Below, in pieces: positions 15,095 through 23,669 of a stretch of 26,538 nt of DNA (its first letter is position 1; every line of letters starts with the position of its first letter). The stretch lies in assembly GCF_000955955.1 (NCBI RefSeq), contig NZ_JYJG01000362.1:1-26538 (forward strand), in the 5' to 3' direction. The notes beneath the pieces were generated by a model. It made no database searches and had not been told where the DNA came from. It saw nothing but the letters and a program-made list of their open reading frames with translations. Source of the stretch: Lentzea aerocolonigenes. Its GTDB lineage: Bacteria; Actinomycetota; Actinomycetes; Mycobacteriales; Pseudonocardiaceae. A program made the translations under genes and the position numbers.

Positions 15095-17212
15095 TCACCG
15101 CTTTTCCAGCCTCTTCAGGAATTCCGTCGGCGTCCCGGCCGCCCCGAAGTGCTCGCCCGTCGCGAAGTCCGCACCCGCCGCCAGCCACCAGGACGCCTGC
15201 TCAGCGCTGCGGATCCCGTCCACCGCCACGGTCACGCCCGACCCGCTCAGCAACGGCAGCAGCGCTGTCACGTAAGGAGATCGGCGATCGACCAGGCTGC
15301 GCGCCACCCGCACCGACCGCACCGGCAGGTCCGACACCGCGGCCGGGTCCAGCGGACCGAGCCCGAAGTCGTCGAGCCCCATGTGGACGCCCATGTCCGC
15401 CAACGTGCCCAGGTTGTCGGCCGCGTCGGTCACCAGCAGCACCGACGCCGGCATGCTCACCGCCAGCTGTTCGACCGTCAGCCCGGTCTCATCCAGCACG
15501 CCCACCACGCGCGACACCAGGTCGGCGTCGGTCGCCTGGTGCGCGGTGAGCCGCACGACCAGCGACCGGTCGAACTGCCCGCGCTGCCGCCACCACGCCG
15601 ACTGCCCGGCTCCGACCCGCAGCAGCCACTCGCCGAGCGGCAGGATCAGCCCGGTCGACTCGGCCAGCTCCGCGCACTCGTCGTGGTCCAGCACCTCGGC
15701 ATCCGGTCTGTCCCAGTGCAACGCCGCCTCGACGCCGCTGACCTCACCGTTGGCCAGCTGCACGATCGGCCGGTACCGCACGGTGATCTCGCCGTTCTCC
15801 CACGCGGCCGGCATCGCCACGGCCACCGCGTGATCCCGGCGGTCGAGCACGTCCTGCGCGGGGTGGAAGACCTCCCACTGGCCACGCCTGCGCACCTTGG
15901 CCCTGCGCAACGCCGTGTCCGCCGCCCGCAGCACGTCCACCGGCTCGGCCTCGACGGACGGCCGGTGCACCACGCCGGCGCTCACCGACACCGCCAGCCC
16001 GTGACCGTCCACATAGGTCGGTTCGAGCAGCAGGTCGTCGTTGATGCTCTTCATGATCTCGCCGATGGTCGGCGTGGCCGCCGTGTTCTCCACCAGCACG
16101 CCGAACTCGTCACCGTCGAACTTGGCGATCATGGCCTTCTCCGCTGCCATCACCACCCGCAGCCGCTGCGCCACGTGCTGCAGCAACCGTTCGGCGACCC
16201 GGCCGCCGACGCTGTTGCTCACCATGCCGAACGCGTCCAGGTCGAGGTGGAAGACCGTCACGCCGAACTCCGGATCCGCCTTGCGCAGCACGGTTTCCAG
16301 GTGGGTGGTGAAGAACTGCCGGTTCGGCAGCCCGGTCAGCACGTCGTGCAGCGACTGCCGTTTGAGCTCGCTCTGCAGCAACTCCAGCTCGGTGCCGTCC
16401 TCGACCACCACGACGAAGTGGCTTCGTTCGTCGTCCGCGCCGCGCAGCAACGACATCGTGAGCGACAACCGCGCCGCCTCACCGTCCTTGCGCAGCATCC
16501 GTTGCGACTGCCTGATCCGTTCCGCGGCGCCGCTGACCAGGTCGGCCATCGCATCGCTCAGCATGTCGGCGAAACCGGGCGCGATGAGGTCGAGCAGCGG
16601 GACCCCGACGAGCTCCTCCTGGGTGTGCCCGAGGATGTCGCCGACCGCCGCGTTCGTCGTGAGCAGCCGTCCTTCGAGGTCGACGATCAACACACCGTTG
16701 GTGGACGACGTGACGACCTCGTTGAAGCGGGCCTCGCTCTCCTTGAGGTTCCAGTTCGCGTCGCGGACCGCCTTGAGCAGCGACTTCTGCATGCTCTCCT
16801 GCTGGGTCAGCACCGACTCGCTGGTGGCCTCCGTGAAGCCGGACCCGAGTGCGCCGATCACGAGCGCGATCCGTTGCGCGTACCTCTCGACCTGACCGAA
16901 CTCCGGCAGCGCGAAGAGTCCCCTGCCGAGCACGTCCGTCGTGCGCCGCAGCCCGATCGGCCCCAGATACCCCAGCTTCGCCAGACCCGCGCCGATCTGC
17001 TCTGCGGGATCGCCGGTGAACGGCTCCGCGTGCAGCAGCGCGCAGATTTCGTCGAGCCGGGTGCTCAGCGCCTCTCCCAGACCGTCCAGGCTCATCGGGA
17101 TCGCCACGGCGCTCTGCAGCAGATACGCCCATTTCCGGGCAAGCATCTTCCGCGCCCGGACGATGTCCTCGGGCGAAGGCGTTACGTCTGGTATTCGACT
17201 CGGCTCGGGCAT
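15095..17212 (-). CDS. PAS-GGDEF-EAL protein, module copy A (degenerate catalytic sites)
   Basis: Cytoplasmic 705-residue protein built like a cyclic-di-GMP enzyme: an N-terminal helical domain (about 15-150), PAS (about 160-275), GGDEF (about 285-450) and EAL (about 465-700). The GGDEF signature is FDGDEF (365-370). The substrate-binding Asn/Asp of the usual NDxxGH are replaced (VSNSVGG), so cyclase activity is doubtful. EAL is EAA with Glu495 kept, but the metal and catalytic residues expected in VNxS, ELTE, KID and AEGVE are changed (VRLTAHQ, LAVSMP, VRVA, AVDGIR), so phosphodiesterase activity is very unlikely. It follows the methyltransferase by about 105 bp on the same strand. Best read as a sensor or scaffold. 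Start ATG 17212, weak ribosome-binding site. Confidence 0.92.
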   Translation of the reverse strand: MPEPSRIPDVTPSPEDIVRARKMLARKWAYLLQSAVAIPMSLDGLGEALSTRLDEICALLHAEPFTGDPAEQIGAGLAKLGYLGPIGLRRTTDVLGRGLFALPEFGQVERYAQRIALVIGALGSGFTEATSESVLTQQESMQKSLLKAVRDANWNLKESEARFNEVVTSSTNGVLIVDLEGRLLTTNAAVGDILGHTQEELVGVPLLDLIAPGFADMLSDAMADLVSGAAERIRQSQRMLRKDGEAARLSLTMSLLRGADDERSHFVVVVEDGTELELLQSELKRQSLHDVLTGLPNRQFFTTHLETVLRKADPEFGVTVFHLDLDAFGMVSNSVGGRVAERLLQHVAQRLRVVMAAEKAMIAKFDGDEFGVLVENTAATPTIGEIMKSINDDLLLEPTYVDGHGLAVSVSAGVVHRPSVEAEPVDVLRAADTALRRAKVRRRGQWEVFHPAQDVLDRRDHAVAVAMPAAWENGEITVRYRPIVQLANGEVSGVEAALHWDRPDAEVLDHDECAELAESTGLILPLGEWLLRVGAGQSAWWRQRGQFDRSLVVRLTAHQATDADLVSRVVGVLDETGLTVEQLAVSMPASVLLVTDAADNLGTLADMGVHMGLDDFGLGPLDPAAVSDLPVRSVRVARSLVDRRSPYVTALLPLLSGSGVTVAVDGIRSAEQASWWLAAGADFATGEHFGAAGTPTEFLKRLEKR

Positions 17213-17245
17213 TCGGGGGTGCCTCGCAATAGGCTCAGATGCCTC

Positions 17246-17260
17246 GGCATCTTACCCACG
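17246..17260 (-). promoter_or_regulatory. Conserved box upstream of GGDEF-EAL gene, copy A
   Basis: Read on the minus strand, GTGGGTAAGATGCCG begins 47 bases before the ATG. The second module has GTGGGTAAACTGCCG 46 bases before its ATG. The TAAGAT/TAAACT inside fits a TAnnnT -10 element. The rest of the two gaps differs, which suggests this box is a retained promoter. Confidence 0.5.
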
Positions 17261-17290
17261 GTCCGTCGGTCTCTTTTCGACCGACCGTGT
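17258..17290 (-). terminator. Hairpin after methyltransferase copy A
   Basis: GTCGGTC (17266-17272) pairs with GACCGAC (17280-17286) around a 7-base loop; outer CACGGT/ACCGTG can add pairing with a bulge. On the minus strand the loop reads GAAAAGA. It may partly end transcription between the methyltransferase and the GGDEF-EAL gene. Confidence 0.5.
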
Positions 17291-17317
17291 GAATGAGCAT
17301 CACTCCATCGAGATTCT

Positions 17318-18130
17318 CTATGGCTTGCGTCCGACCCCGGCGTAGGCGAGCCTGTTGATCGCCGGATCGCTGGAGATGTCCCCCGGCCCGGATGGCCGCC
17401 ACTCGGCGAATGTGACGAGACCCGGCTCGGCCAGCTCGAATTCACCGAAGAACGCGGCGATCTCGTCCCGGCTGCGTTCGACGACCTGGTCCCCGCCCGC
17501 CTTGTTCATCCGCTCGGCCGCGACCTTGACACCCTCGTAGTCGTGGTCGTCGGCGAAGTGCGTGATCGCCAGGTAGCTCCCGCTGGGCAACGCCTCGCGG
17601 TAGTGCTTGAGCAGACCCCACGGATCGTCCTCGGTCGGCACCCAGTGCAGCATGAGCAGCATCAGCAGGCCGATCGGCTGGTCGAAGTCCAGCAGGTGCG
17701 CCTGCGGGCTGTTCAGGATGCTGTCCGGATCCCGCAGATCCGCCTGCAGCACGCGAACGCTGTCGTTGCCGGCCAGGATGAGCTCGCTGTGCGCGACGGC
17801 CACCGGATCGCGGTCGACGTACACGACCCGGCAGTCGGGGGCTTCCGCCTGCGCGACCTCGTGCACGTTGGCCACGGTCGGGATGCCGGAGCCGATGTCC
17901 AGGAACTGGCGCACACCCTGCGCGACCATGAACCGCACCGCACGGCCGAGGAACGCCCGGTTGACCCTGGCGGCACTGCGCGCGTGCGGCATCGCCGCTT
18001 CCATCTTGTCGCCCATCAGGCGGTCCACCGCGAAGTTGTGCGCTCCACCGAGCATGTAGTCGTACAGCCTCGCCGCGCTCGGCACCGAGACGTCGACGCT
18101 CTGTGGAACCCAGTTCTGCTCGTCAGCCAC
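17318..18130 (-). CDS. SAM-dependent methyltransferase, DUF574 type, module copy A
   Basis: A 270-residue member of the DUF574/Methyltransf_19 family, abundant in actinomycetes and mostly of unknown substrate. It has the family's N-terminal VPSAARLYDYMLGGAHNFAVD, SAM motif I FLDIGSGIPT (76-85), the acidic strand VVYVDRDPV (102-110) and the LLMLLMLHWVP core. I choose GTG 18130-18128 because homology with copy B starts there (ADEQNWVP versus AETQNWVP) and GAAGAGG sits eight bases upstream; the frame is open to 18337 but that would overlap the divergent P450. GTG 18139 is an alternative. First gene of the minus-strand pair with the GGDEF-EAL gene. Cytoplasmic; may modify a small molecule tied to the P450 (inference). 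Confidence 0.92.
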   Translation of the reverse strand: MADEQNWVPQSVDVSVPSAARLYDYMLGGAHNFAVDRLMGDKMEAAMPHARSAARVNRAFLGRAVRFMVAQGVRQFLDIGSGIPTVANVHEVAQAEAPDCRVVYVDRDPVAVAHSELILAGNDSVRVLQADLRDPDSILNSPQAHLLDFDQPIGLLMLLMLHWVPTEDDPWGLLKHYREALPSGSYLAITHFADDHDYEGVKVAAERMNKAGGDQVVERSRDEIAAFFGEFELAEPGLVTFAEWRPSGPGDISSDPAINRLAYAGVGRKP

Positions 18131-18149
18131 GGCGACCACCTCTTCAGGT

Positions 18150-18170
18150 TGCGGACGCACAAGCTTAGGC
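18150..18170 (-). promoter_or_regulatory. Candidate promoter of methyltransferase copy A
   Basis: Plus-strand GACGCACAAGCTTAGGCA here matches GACGCACGAGCTTAGTCA upstream of copy B. On the minus strand both contain TAAGCT, a TAnnnT -10 element. In copy A this gives a leader of roughly 25 bases. No shared -35 was found. Confidence 0.5.
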
Positions 18171-18213
18171 AGGCATGAAGCGTGCACCGCTAGTCCGCCG
18201 GTGTGAACGCACG

Positions 18214-18259
18214 CCACCCGATCGGGCACTGTCACTCTGGGCCGAACGACTCCTAAGGT
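18214..18259 (+). promoter_or_regulatory. Promoter/operator of P450 copy A
   Basis: CCACCCGATCGGGCACTGTC (18214-18233) is followed 20 bases later by TAAGGT (18254-18259), a TAnnnT -10. The same 20-bp box (one base different) and the same 20-base spacing to TAGTGT occur before the second P450. CCCGATCGGG (18217-18226) is a perfect palindrome in this copy. Likely promoter with an overlapping regulator site. Confidence 0.6.
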
Positions 18260-18289
18260 TGGCCGTCTCTTTCCACGTCGCGAGGAGCG

Positions 18290-19603
18290 ATGATGTCTGT
18301 CCCGGTGGCGCCCGGCAGGCTGCCATTTCTCGGGCACACTCTGCCGTTGCTGCGGAAAAGATTCGAGTTCACCGCGAATTTACGAGGTCAGGGCGACCTG
18401 GTCGAAATCTACCTCGGTCCGATGCGAACGTTATTCGTGACCAGCCCGCAGCTGATGCACCAGGTATTGGTCACCGATGCGCCCAAGTTCCACAAAGGGC
18501 GAATGTTCGACAAGTTCCGCCCGTTCATGGGCAACGGGCTCGTGATGTCCAACGGCGCGTTCCACCAGCGCCAGCGCCGGATGATGCAGCCGGCGTTCCA
18601 CCGCGACCGGATCGCGGGCTACGCGAACACCATGGTCCGCGCGACGCGTGAGCTGGTGGACGGCTGGCAGCCCGGCGAGGTGCGGCGGATCGAGGAGGAC
18701 ATGCAGGGCCTCGCCGTCACGATCGTCGGTGAAGCGCTCTTCTCGACCGAGATCGGCGAACGCGCGGTCGACGAGGCCCGCCGGTCGATCTTCGTGATCG
18801 TCAAGAACGGCATCGTGCGCGCGCTCTCACCTGGGTTCGTCGAGAAGCTGCCCATCCCGGCCAACCGCGAGTTCGACGCCGCGATCGACCGGATGCGCTC
18901 GATCGTGCAGGAGGTCATCGCGAGCTGGCGGACCGACGGCACCGATCAGGGCGACCTGCTGTCGATGCTGATGCTGGCCAGGGACGAGGCCGGTGAGCCG
19001 ATGACCGACGAGCAGGTCTTCGACGAGGTCATCACGCTGCTGTCTGCCGGCATCGAGACCACCGCGCTCGCGTTGGCGTGGATCTTCCACGAGATCGCCG
19101 CCAACCCCGCGGTCGAGCAGCGGGTGCTGGCCGAGCTCGACGAGGTGCTGGCAGGCCGTCCCGTGACGTTCGAGGACGTGCCGAAGCTGACCTACGTCGG
19201 CCAGGTCGCGCAGGAGGTGCTGCGCAAGTACTCGCTCTGGCTCCTCATGCGTCGCGTCGCCGAGGAGGTCGAGCTGGACGGCGTCCGCCTGGCGCCCGGC
19301 ACCGAGCTGATCATCAGCCCGCACGCGATGCACCACAACCCGGAGCACTACCCCGATCCCGAGCGCTTCGACCCGGACCGCTGGACGCCCGAACGCGCCC
19401 GGCTGCTGCCCAAGGGCGCGTTCGTCCCGTTCGGCGGCGGCATCTACCAGTGCATCGGGAACCACTTCGCGCTCACCGAGATCGTCATCGCGGTGGCGTC
19501 CGTCTGCACCCGCTACCGGTTGGTCCCCGACCGGCCCGTGCGCACCAAGTTCACCAACGCCGTCTACCCCATCGGCCTGATGATGAAGGCCGTTCCCCGC
19601 TAG
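18290..19603 (+). CDS. Cytochrome P450, module copy A
   Basis: Soluble haem monooxygenase of 437 residues. Landmarks: N-terminal APGRLPFLGHT, I-helix AGIETT (253-258, oxygen activation), K-helix EVLR with the downstream arginine, ERFDPDRW meander region, and haem-binding FGGGIYQCIG with ligand Cys388. It resembles the CYP183/pentalenene-oxygenase type (by recollection of family sequences), but no terpene synthase, ferredoxin or reductase is in the window, so the substrate is unknown and electron partners come from elsewhere. ATG 18290 (or the adjacent ATG 18293) follows GAGGAG. Followed after 17 bp by the secreted hydrolase, so the two are almost certainly an operon. Divergent from the methyltransferase. 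Confidence 0.95.
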   Translation: MMSVPVAPGRLPFLGHTLPLLRKRFEFTANLRGQGDLVEIYLGPMRTLFVTSPQLMHQVLVTDAPKFHKGRMFDKFRPFMGNGLVMSNGAFHQRQRRMMQPAFHRDRIAGYANTMVRATRELVDGWQPGEVRRIEEDMQGLAVTIVGEALFSTEIGERAVDEARRSIFVIVKNGIVRALSPGFVEKLPIPANREFDAAIDRMRSIVQEVIASWRTDGTDQGDLLSMLMLARDEAGEPMTDEQVFDEVITLLSAGIETTALALAWIFHEIAANPAVEQRVLAELDEVLAGRPVTFEDVPKLTYVGQVAQEVLRKYSLWLLMRRVAEEVELDGVRLAPGTELIISPHAMHHNPEHYPDPERFDPDRWTPERARLLPKGAFVPFGGGIYQCIGNHFALTEIVIAVASVCTRYRLVPDRPVRTKFTNAVYPIGLMMKAVPR

Positions 19604-19620
19604 TTGGAGGTTGTTCCCTC

Positions 19621-20616
19621 ATGCGTCTCCGTCGGCTCTGTGCCGTCGCAGTGCTCGCATTGCTCGGTACCGCGCCCCTCCCGGCGAACGCGGCCGAAAT
19701 CAGCTGCCAGGACGTCTACACGCCGGTGAGCTTCGGCCTCATCCAGCAGACCATGTACGGCAAGCTGTGCATCCCCCAAGGCGCGACATCGGTCCAGGTC
19801 CTCGTTCCCGGTGCCACGTACACCAGCGCGTACTGGGACATCCCGGTCCAGCCCGACGTCCGCTCCGTCCGGCTGGCGATGAACCACGCCGGCATCGCAA
19901 CCATGGCGGTGGACCGGATCGGCACCGGCAGGAGCAGCAAACCGCTCAGCCTGCTGGTCACCGTCCCGAGCCAGGCCGACGCGGTGCACCAGGTGGTGCA
20001 ACGGATGCGCGCACAGTTCCAGAAGGTGTTCATGGGCGGCCACTCGCTCGGCTCCGTGGTCGCGATCGTCGAGGCGGCGACCTACCACGACGTCGACGGG
20101 GTGCTGATCACCGGCATGACCAACCAGTGGGACTACGTCAAGGCGTTGCCCACGATAATCAGCTCGATCCCGGTCACGCTCGACCCGCGGCTGGGCCGGC
20201 TCGGCCTCGACCCCGGCTACCTGACGACGGTGCCGGGATCCCGCTACACCAGCTTCCACAAGCCGGGCCTGCTGAACTCCGCCGTGGTCGACTACGACGA
20301 GTCCACAAAGGACGTTTTCGCGACGGCCGAGCTGGTCACGACGCCACTGATGGTGAACCTCGTGATTCCGGCCAGCCGCAAGATCACCGCGCCGGTCATG
20401 AGCATCCAGACGACGTCGGACTACTTCTGCGGTACCCCGCCGCTCGGCTCTGACTGCTCGTCGTCCGAGGCGCTGGCCGCGTCGGAGAGGCCGTTCTACT
20501 CACACGCGCCGCGGGTGGACGCGTTCGTCCTCACCGGCTACGGCCACTGCTTCAACTTCGCGCCCGACTCGGACCGCTACCACAAGGCAGTGGTCGACTG
20601 GCAGCGCAGCCTCTAG
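19621..20616 (+). CDS. Secreted alpha/beta hydrolase, module copy A
   Basis: Exported serine hydrolase of 331 residues. Signal peptide MRLRRLCAVAVLALL...PANA with cleavage before AEIS; nucleophile elbow GGHSLGS with Ser142; a likely acid at TTSDYFC; and catalytic His309 in GYGHCFNFAP. Two conserved cysteine pairs (SCQDV/KLCIP and YFC/SDC) probably form disulfides outside the cell. DESTKDVF and SFHKPG are conserved in copy B. Substrate unknown: esterase, lipase or amidase are all possible. GGAGG lies in the 17-bp gap after the P450. Its stop codon shares the bases CTAG with the stop of the convergent GGDEF-EAL copy B. Confidence 0.9.
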   Translation: MRLRRLCAVAVLALLGTAPLPANAAEISCQDVYTPVSFGLIQQTMYGKLCIPQGATSVQVLVPGATYTSAYWDIPVQPDVRSVRLAMNHAGIATMAVDRIGTGRSSKPLSLLVTVPSQADAVHQVVQRMRAQFQKVFMGGHSLGSVVAIVEAATYHDVDGVLITGMTNQWDYVKALPTIISSIPVTLDPRLGRLGLDPGYLTTVPGSRYTSFHKPGLLNSAVVDYDESTKDVFATAELVTTPLMVNLVIPASRKITAPVMSIQTTSDYFCGTPPLGSDCSSSEALAASERPFYSHAPRVDAFVLTGYGHCFNFAPDSDRYHKAVVDWQRSL

Positions 20617-22697
20617 TTCAACTTCTTCAGGAGATCGCCTGCTGCTTCAGGTGATCCGAAGTGGGCGCCGATCGCGAGGTCGGCGCCCGCTGCCGTCCAC
20701 CACTCCGCCTGCTCCTCGGTCTCGATGCCGTCCACGCAGAGGTTCACGCCCAGGTCGTGCACGGCGGGGATCAACGCGGCAGAGCGAAGGTCCTGACGCC
20801 GCACCAGATCCTTCGGCACGAGCACCGACACGACCGGCAGCTCCGTGAGCCACGCCAGGTCCCGCGGCCCGAGCCCGAAGTCGTCGAGCGCGATCCGGAT
20901 TCCCCTGTCCGCCAACGTGGCCAGGTTCTCCGCCGCGTCGGCCACACCGAGCACGCACACCGGCATCGAAAGCGTCAGCTTCTCGTGCGGCATCCCGGTC
21001 TCCTCGATCACCTTCACCACGCGCGACACCAGGTCCGCGTCGGTCGACTGGTGCCGGGTGAGCCGGACGCCGAACTGCGCGTCGATCTCGCCGCGCTGCC
21101 GCCACCACTGCGCCTGGCCGGCCGCGATCCTGATCAGCCACTCTCCCATCGGCAGGATGAGCCCGGTCTCGTCGGCCAGTTCGGCACAGCGATCCGAGAG
21201 ATCCCAGTGCAGCACGGCCTCCACGCCCGCTAGCTCACCGGTCGCGAGCATGCGAACAGGCTGGTAGCACACGCCGATGTCGCCCTGCTCCCACGCTCCC
21301 GGCATCACCACGGCCAGTGCCGCGTCCTGCCGGAACGACGTGTCCTGGTTGTGGTGGAACAACTCCCATTGGCCGCGCTGGTCCTTCTTGGCCTTGCGCA
21401 ACGCCAGATCCGCCATGCGCAGCAGCTCGACGGGGTCGACGTCAGGCGCCGGCCGGTGGACCACACCCGCGCTCACCGAGATCGCGAGCCCGTGCTCGTC
21501 GACGTAGATCGGGTCGGCCAGGTCGGCGTTGATCGCGGCCATCGTCGTCGCGACGTCCGGCGTGAAAGCCGTGTTCTCCACGATGATGCCGAACTCGTCG
21601 CCGTCGAACCGCGCGACCATCGCCTGCTCGCGCGACATCAACGCGCGCAGCCTGCGTGCGACGTGCTGCAGCAGCTTCTCGCCCACGCGGCCGCCGAGGC
21701 TGTTGCACACCAGGCCGAACGCGTCGAGGTCGAGGTGGAAGATCGTGACGCCGAGCTCGGGATCGGCCCTGCGCAGCACGGTTTCCAGGTGGGTGGTGAA
21801 GAACTGGCGGTTCGGCAGGCCGGTGAGCACGTCGTGCAACGACTGCCTGCGCAGTTCTCCTTGCAACAAAGCAAGTTCCGTGTCGTCGTCGGCGATCACG
21901 AGGACATGACTGGCCTTGCCCTCGTCGTCGCGCAGCAGTGACGCCGTCAGCGTGACCTTGGCGAACTCCCCGTCCCCGCGCACGAGCTGCATCGGTTCCC
22001 GCTCGAACTCACCGCGTTCGGCGAGCACGCGTTCCATCATCTCGCGGAACACCACGATGGACGTCGGCGCGATCAGCTCGACGAGCCTGGTACCCGGCTC
22101 CGGCCGATGGCTGAGGATGACGCCGATCGCGTCGTTGCCCCAGGCCAGCCGCCCGTCGAGGCCGACGATCAGCACGCCGTTGGTCGACGAGGACGCGAAG
22201 CCCTCGAACTTCGCCTCGCTCTGCCGCTGGTCCCGTTGCGCATCGTGAGCGGCCTTGAGCAACGACCGCTGCATGCTCTCCTGCTGGTCCAGGATCGCGC
22301 GGGCGCGCGCAGCGGTGAAACCACACGTCAGCGCGCCGATTCCGCCCACGACGCGGACCGTGTGCTGGTCCGACGCGCGGAACTCGTCCAGCGCCAGCAG
22401 GCCTTTGCCGAGCACGTCGACGGTCCGCTTGAGGCCAGGCTCGTTGACGTAGCCGAGAGCGACGAGTCGCCCACCCACCTCCTCGAACGGGGCAGGATCG
22501 AACGGCTCGTTGTGCAGCGCCGCACACAACGCGTCGAGCTGGGCGCTCAGTTCCGCGTCCAGCTCGTCTCTGCTCAGTGCGACCATGACGACGCTGCTGA
22601 GCAGGTAGCTCCACTTGCGCGCCAAGGCTTCTCGCGCACGGACGGCGGCGGTGTCCGAAGGTGGAGCGGCATCGGGTCTTCGGCTTGGTTTCGTCAT
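20613..22697 (-). CDS. PAS-GGDEF-EAL protein, module copy B (degenerate catalytic sites)
   Basis: Paralogue of the gene at 15095 with the same domain order (N-terminal helical, PAS, GGDEF, EAL), 694 residues from ATG 22697. That start aligns with copy A (MTKPSRRPD versus MPEPSRIPD) and has GGGA just upstream; the frame extends to 22787 without support. GGDEF reads FDGDEF with Asp365-Gly-Asp-Glu-Phe369, and NDxxGH has become CNSLGG. The EAL is EAV with Glu493 kept; VNxS is VRLTRHQ, ELTE is LSMP, KID is lost and AEGVE is CVDGIET. The same losses are seen in both copies, so the protein was already degenerate before duplication and is kept for something other than making or breaking cyclic-di-GMP. 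Confidence 0.92.
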   Translation of the reverse strand: MTKPSRRPDAAPPSDTAAVRAREALARKWSYLLSSVVMVALSRDELDAELSAQLDALCAALHNEPFDPAPFEEVGGRLVALGYVNEPGLKRTVDVLGKGLLALDEFRASDQHTVRVVGGIGALTCGFTAARARAILDQQESMQRSLLKAAHDAQRDQRQSEAKFEGFASSSTNGVLIVGLDGRLAWGNDAIGVILSHRPEPGTRLVELIAPTSIVVFREMMERVLAERGEFEREPMQLVRGDGEFAKVTLTASLLRDDEGKASHVLVIADDDTELALLQGELRRQSLHDVLTGLPNRQFFTTHLETVLRRADPELGVTIFHLDLDAFGLVCNSLGGRVGEKLLQHVARRLRALMSREQAMVARFDGDEFGIIVENTAFTPDVATTMAAINADLADPIYVDEHGLAISVSAGVVHRPAPDVDPVELLRMADLALRKAKKDQRGQWELFHHNQDTSFRQDAALAVVMPGAWEQGDIGVCYQPVRMLATGELAGVEAVLHWDLSDRCAELADETGLILPMGEWLIRIAAGQAQWWRQRGEIDAQFGVRLTRHQSTDADLVSRVVKVIEETGMPHEKLTLSMPVCVLGVADAAENLATLADRGIRIALDDFGLGPRDLAWLTELPVVSVLVPKDLVRRQDLRSAALIPAVHDLGVNLCVDGIETEEQAEWWTAAGADLAIGAHFGSPEAAGDLLKKLN

Positions 22698-22728
22698 TCC
22701 CGTTGCCCTGTATGGGTTGAAGAGTGTC

Positions 22729-22743
22729 CGGCAGTTTACCCAC
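22729..22743 (-). promoter_or_regulatory. Conserved box upstream of GGDEF-EAL gene, copy B
   Basis: Minus-strand GTGGGTAAACTGCCG, counterpart of the copy A box at about 17246-17260, 46 bases before ATG 22697. Contains TAAACT (TAnnnT). Confidence 0.5.
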
Positions 22744-22799
22744 CGGGAGTCGACGCCCACTGCGCCGACGGAGTGAACCTCCGACACTACAGGGTGGTT

Positions 22800-23618
22800 T
22801 CAGTCCTTACGACCCACCCCGGCGTACAAGAACATGTTCATGGACGTCTCGTCCGCGATGTCGCCAGGCCCGTCCGGCCGCCACTCGCCGCAGCCGACCA
22901 GCCCGGGCTCGACCAGCTCGAACCCGTCGAACAACGCGTTGACCTGCGCGTGCGTCCGCATGTGCATCTGGTCCGCGCTCTTGCTGCGGTTCACCACGGC
23001 GGCGGCCTGGTCGACGCTCTCGTCGATCTGATCCTTCGCCACGTGCGTCATCACGACGAAGCTCCCGGCGGGCAGCGCGTCACGGTACGTGGCGACGAGC
23101 TTCTGCGGATCGTCCTCGTCCGGTACCCAGTGCAGCATGAGCAGCATCAACAGGCCGACCGGTTCTTCCCAGTGCAGCAGGCGTTTCACCTCGGGACTCG
23201 ACAGCACCGTCTCGGGATCGCGCATGTCGGCCTGCACGATTGCGGCATTTTCGTTGTCAGCCAACAACAACTGACTGTGCGCGACGGCCACCGGATCCTT
23301 GTCGACGTAGACGATCCGCGCAGCCGGGTCGCGTTCCTGCGCGACCTCGTGCACGTTCGCGACCGTCGGGATGCCCGATCCGATGTCGAGGAACTGCCGA
23401 ACCCCCTGATCCATCAGGAAGTTCACCGCGCGGCCGAGGAACCGCCGGTTGAGCCGGGCGACACTGGGCAGTCCCGGCACCAGCTTCTCGATCTGGGAGC
23501 CGACCTGCCGGTCAGCGGCGAAGTTGTGCGCACCGCCGAGGATGTAGTCGTAGACGCGGGCCATGCTGGGCACGTTCGTGTCGATGCCGAGCGGCACCCA
23601 GTTCTGGGTCTCTGCCAC
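22800..23618 (-). CDS. SAM-dependent methyltransferase, DUF574 type, module copy B
   Basis: Paralogue of the gene at 17318, 272 residues from GTG 23618-23616. It has VPSMARVYDYILGGAHNFAAD, SAM motif FLDIGSGIPT, VYVDKDPV and LLMLLMLHWVP, all as in copy A. The leader GAAGAGGTG followed by a second GTG is shared with copy A, which supports the chosen start over the slightly longer open frame (23642). Lies about 100 bp upstream of GGDEF-EAL copy B on the same strand and divergent from P450 copy B. Function of the family is largely unknown; substrate could be related to the P450 product (inference). Confidence 0.92.
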   Translation of the reverse strand: MAETQNWVPLGIDTNVPSMARVYDYILGGAHNFAADRQVGSQIEKLVPGLPSVARLNRRFLGRAVNFLMDQGVRQFLDIGSGIPTVANVHEVAQERDPAARIVYVDKDPVAVAHSQLLLADNENAAIVQADMRDPETVLSSPEVKRLLHWEEPVGLLMLLMLHWVPDEDDPQKLVATYRDALPAGSFVVMTHVAKDQIDESVDQAAAVVNRSKSADQMHMRTHAQVNALFDGFELVEPGLVGCGEWRPDGPGDIADETSMNMFLYAGVGRKD

Positions 23619-23669
23619 GGTGAACACCTCTTCGGTTCGCAATACCCGGTTCTGGGCAGCTGCTGAGGA

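Noticed and set aside
15065..17296. Plus-strand open frame of about 743 codons opposite GGDEF-EAL copy A
   Set aside because: Same antisense-shadow composition; the minus strand carries PAS, GGDEF and EAL motifs.
18290..20616. Terpene biosynthesis cluster (P450 resembles pentalenene oxygenases)
   Set aside because: No terpene synthase or prenyltransferase is present in the window, so a product class cannot be assigned.
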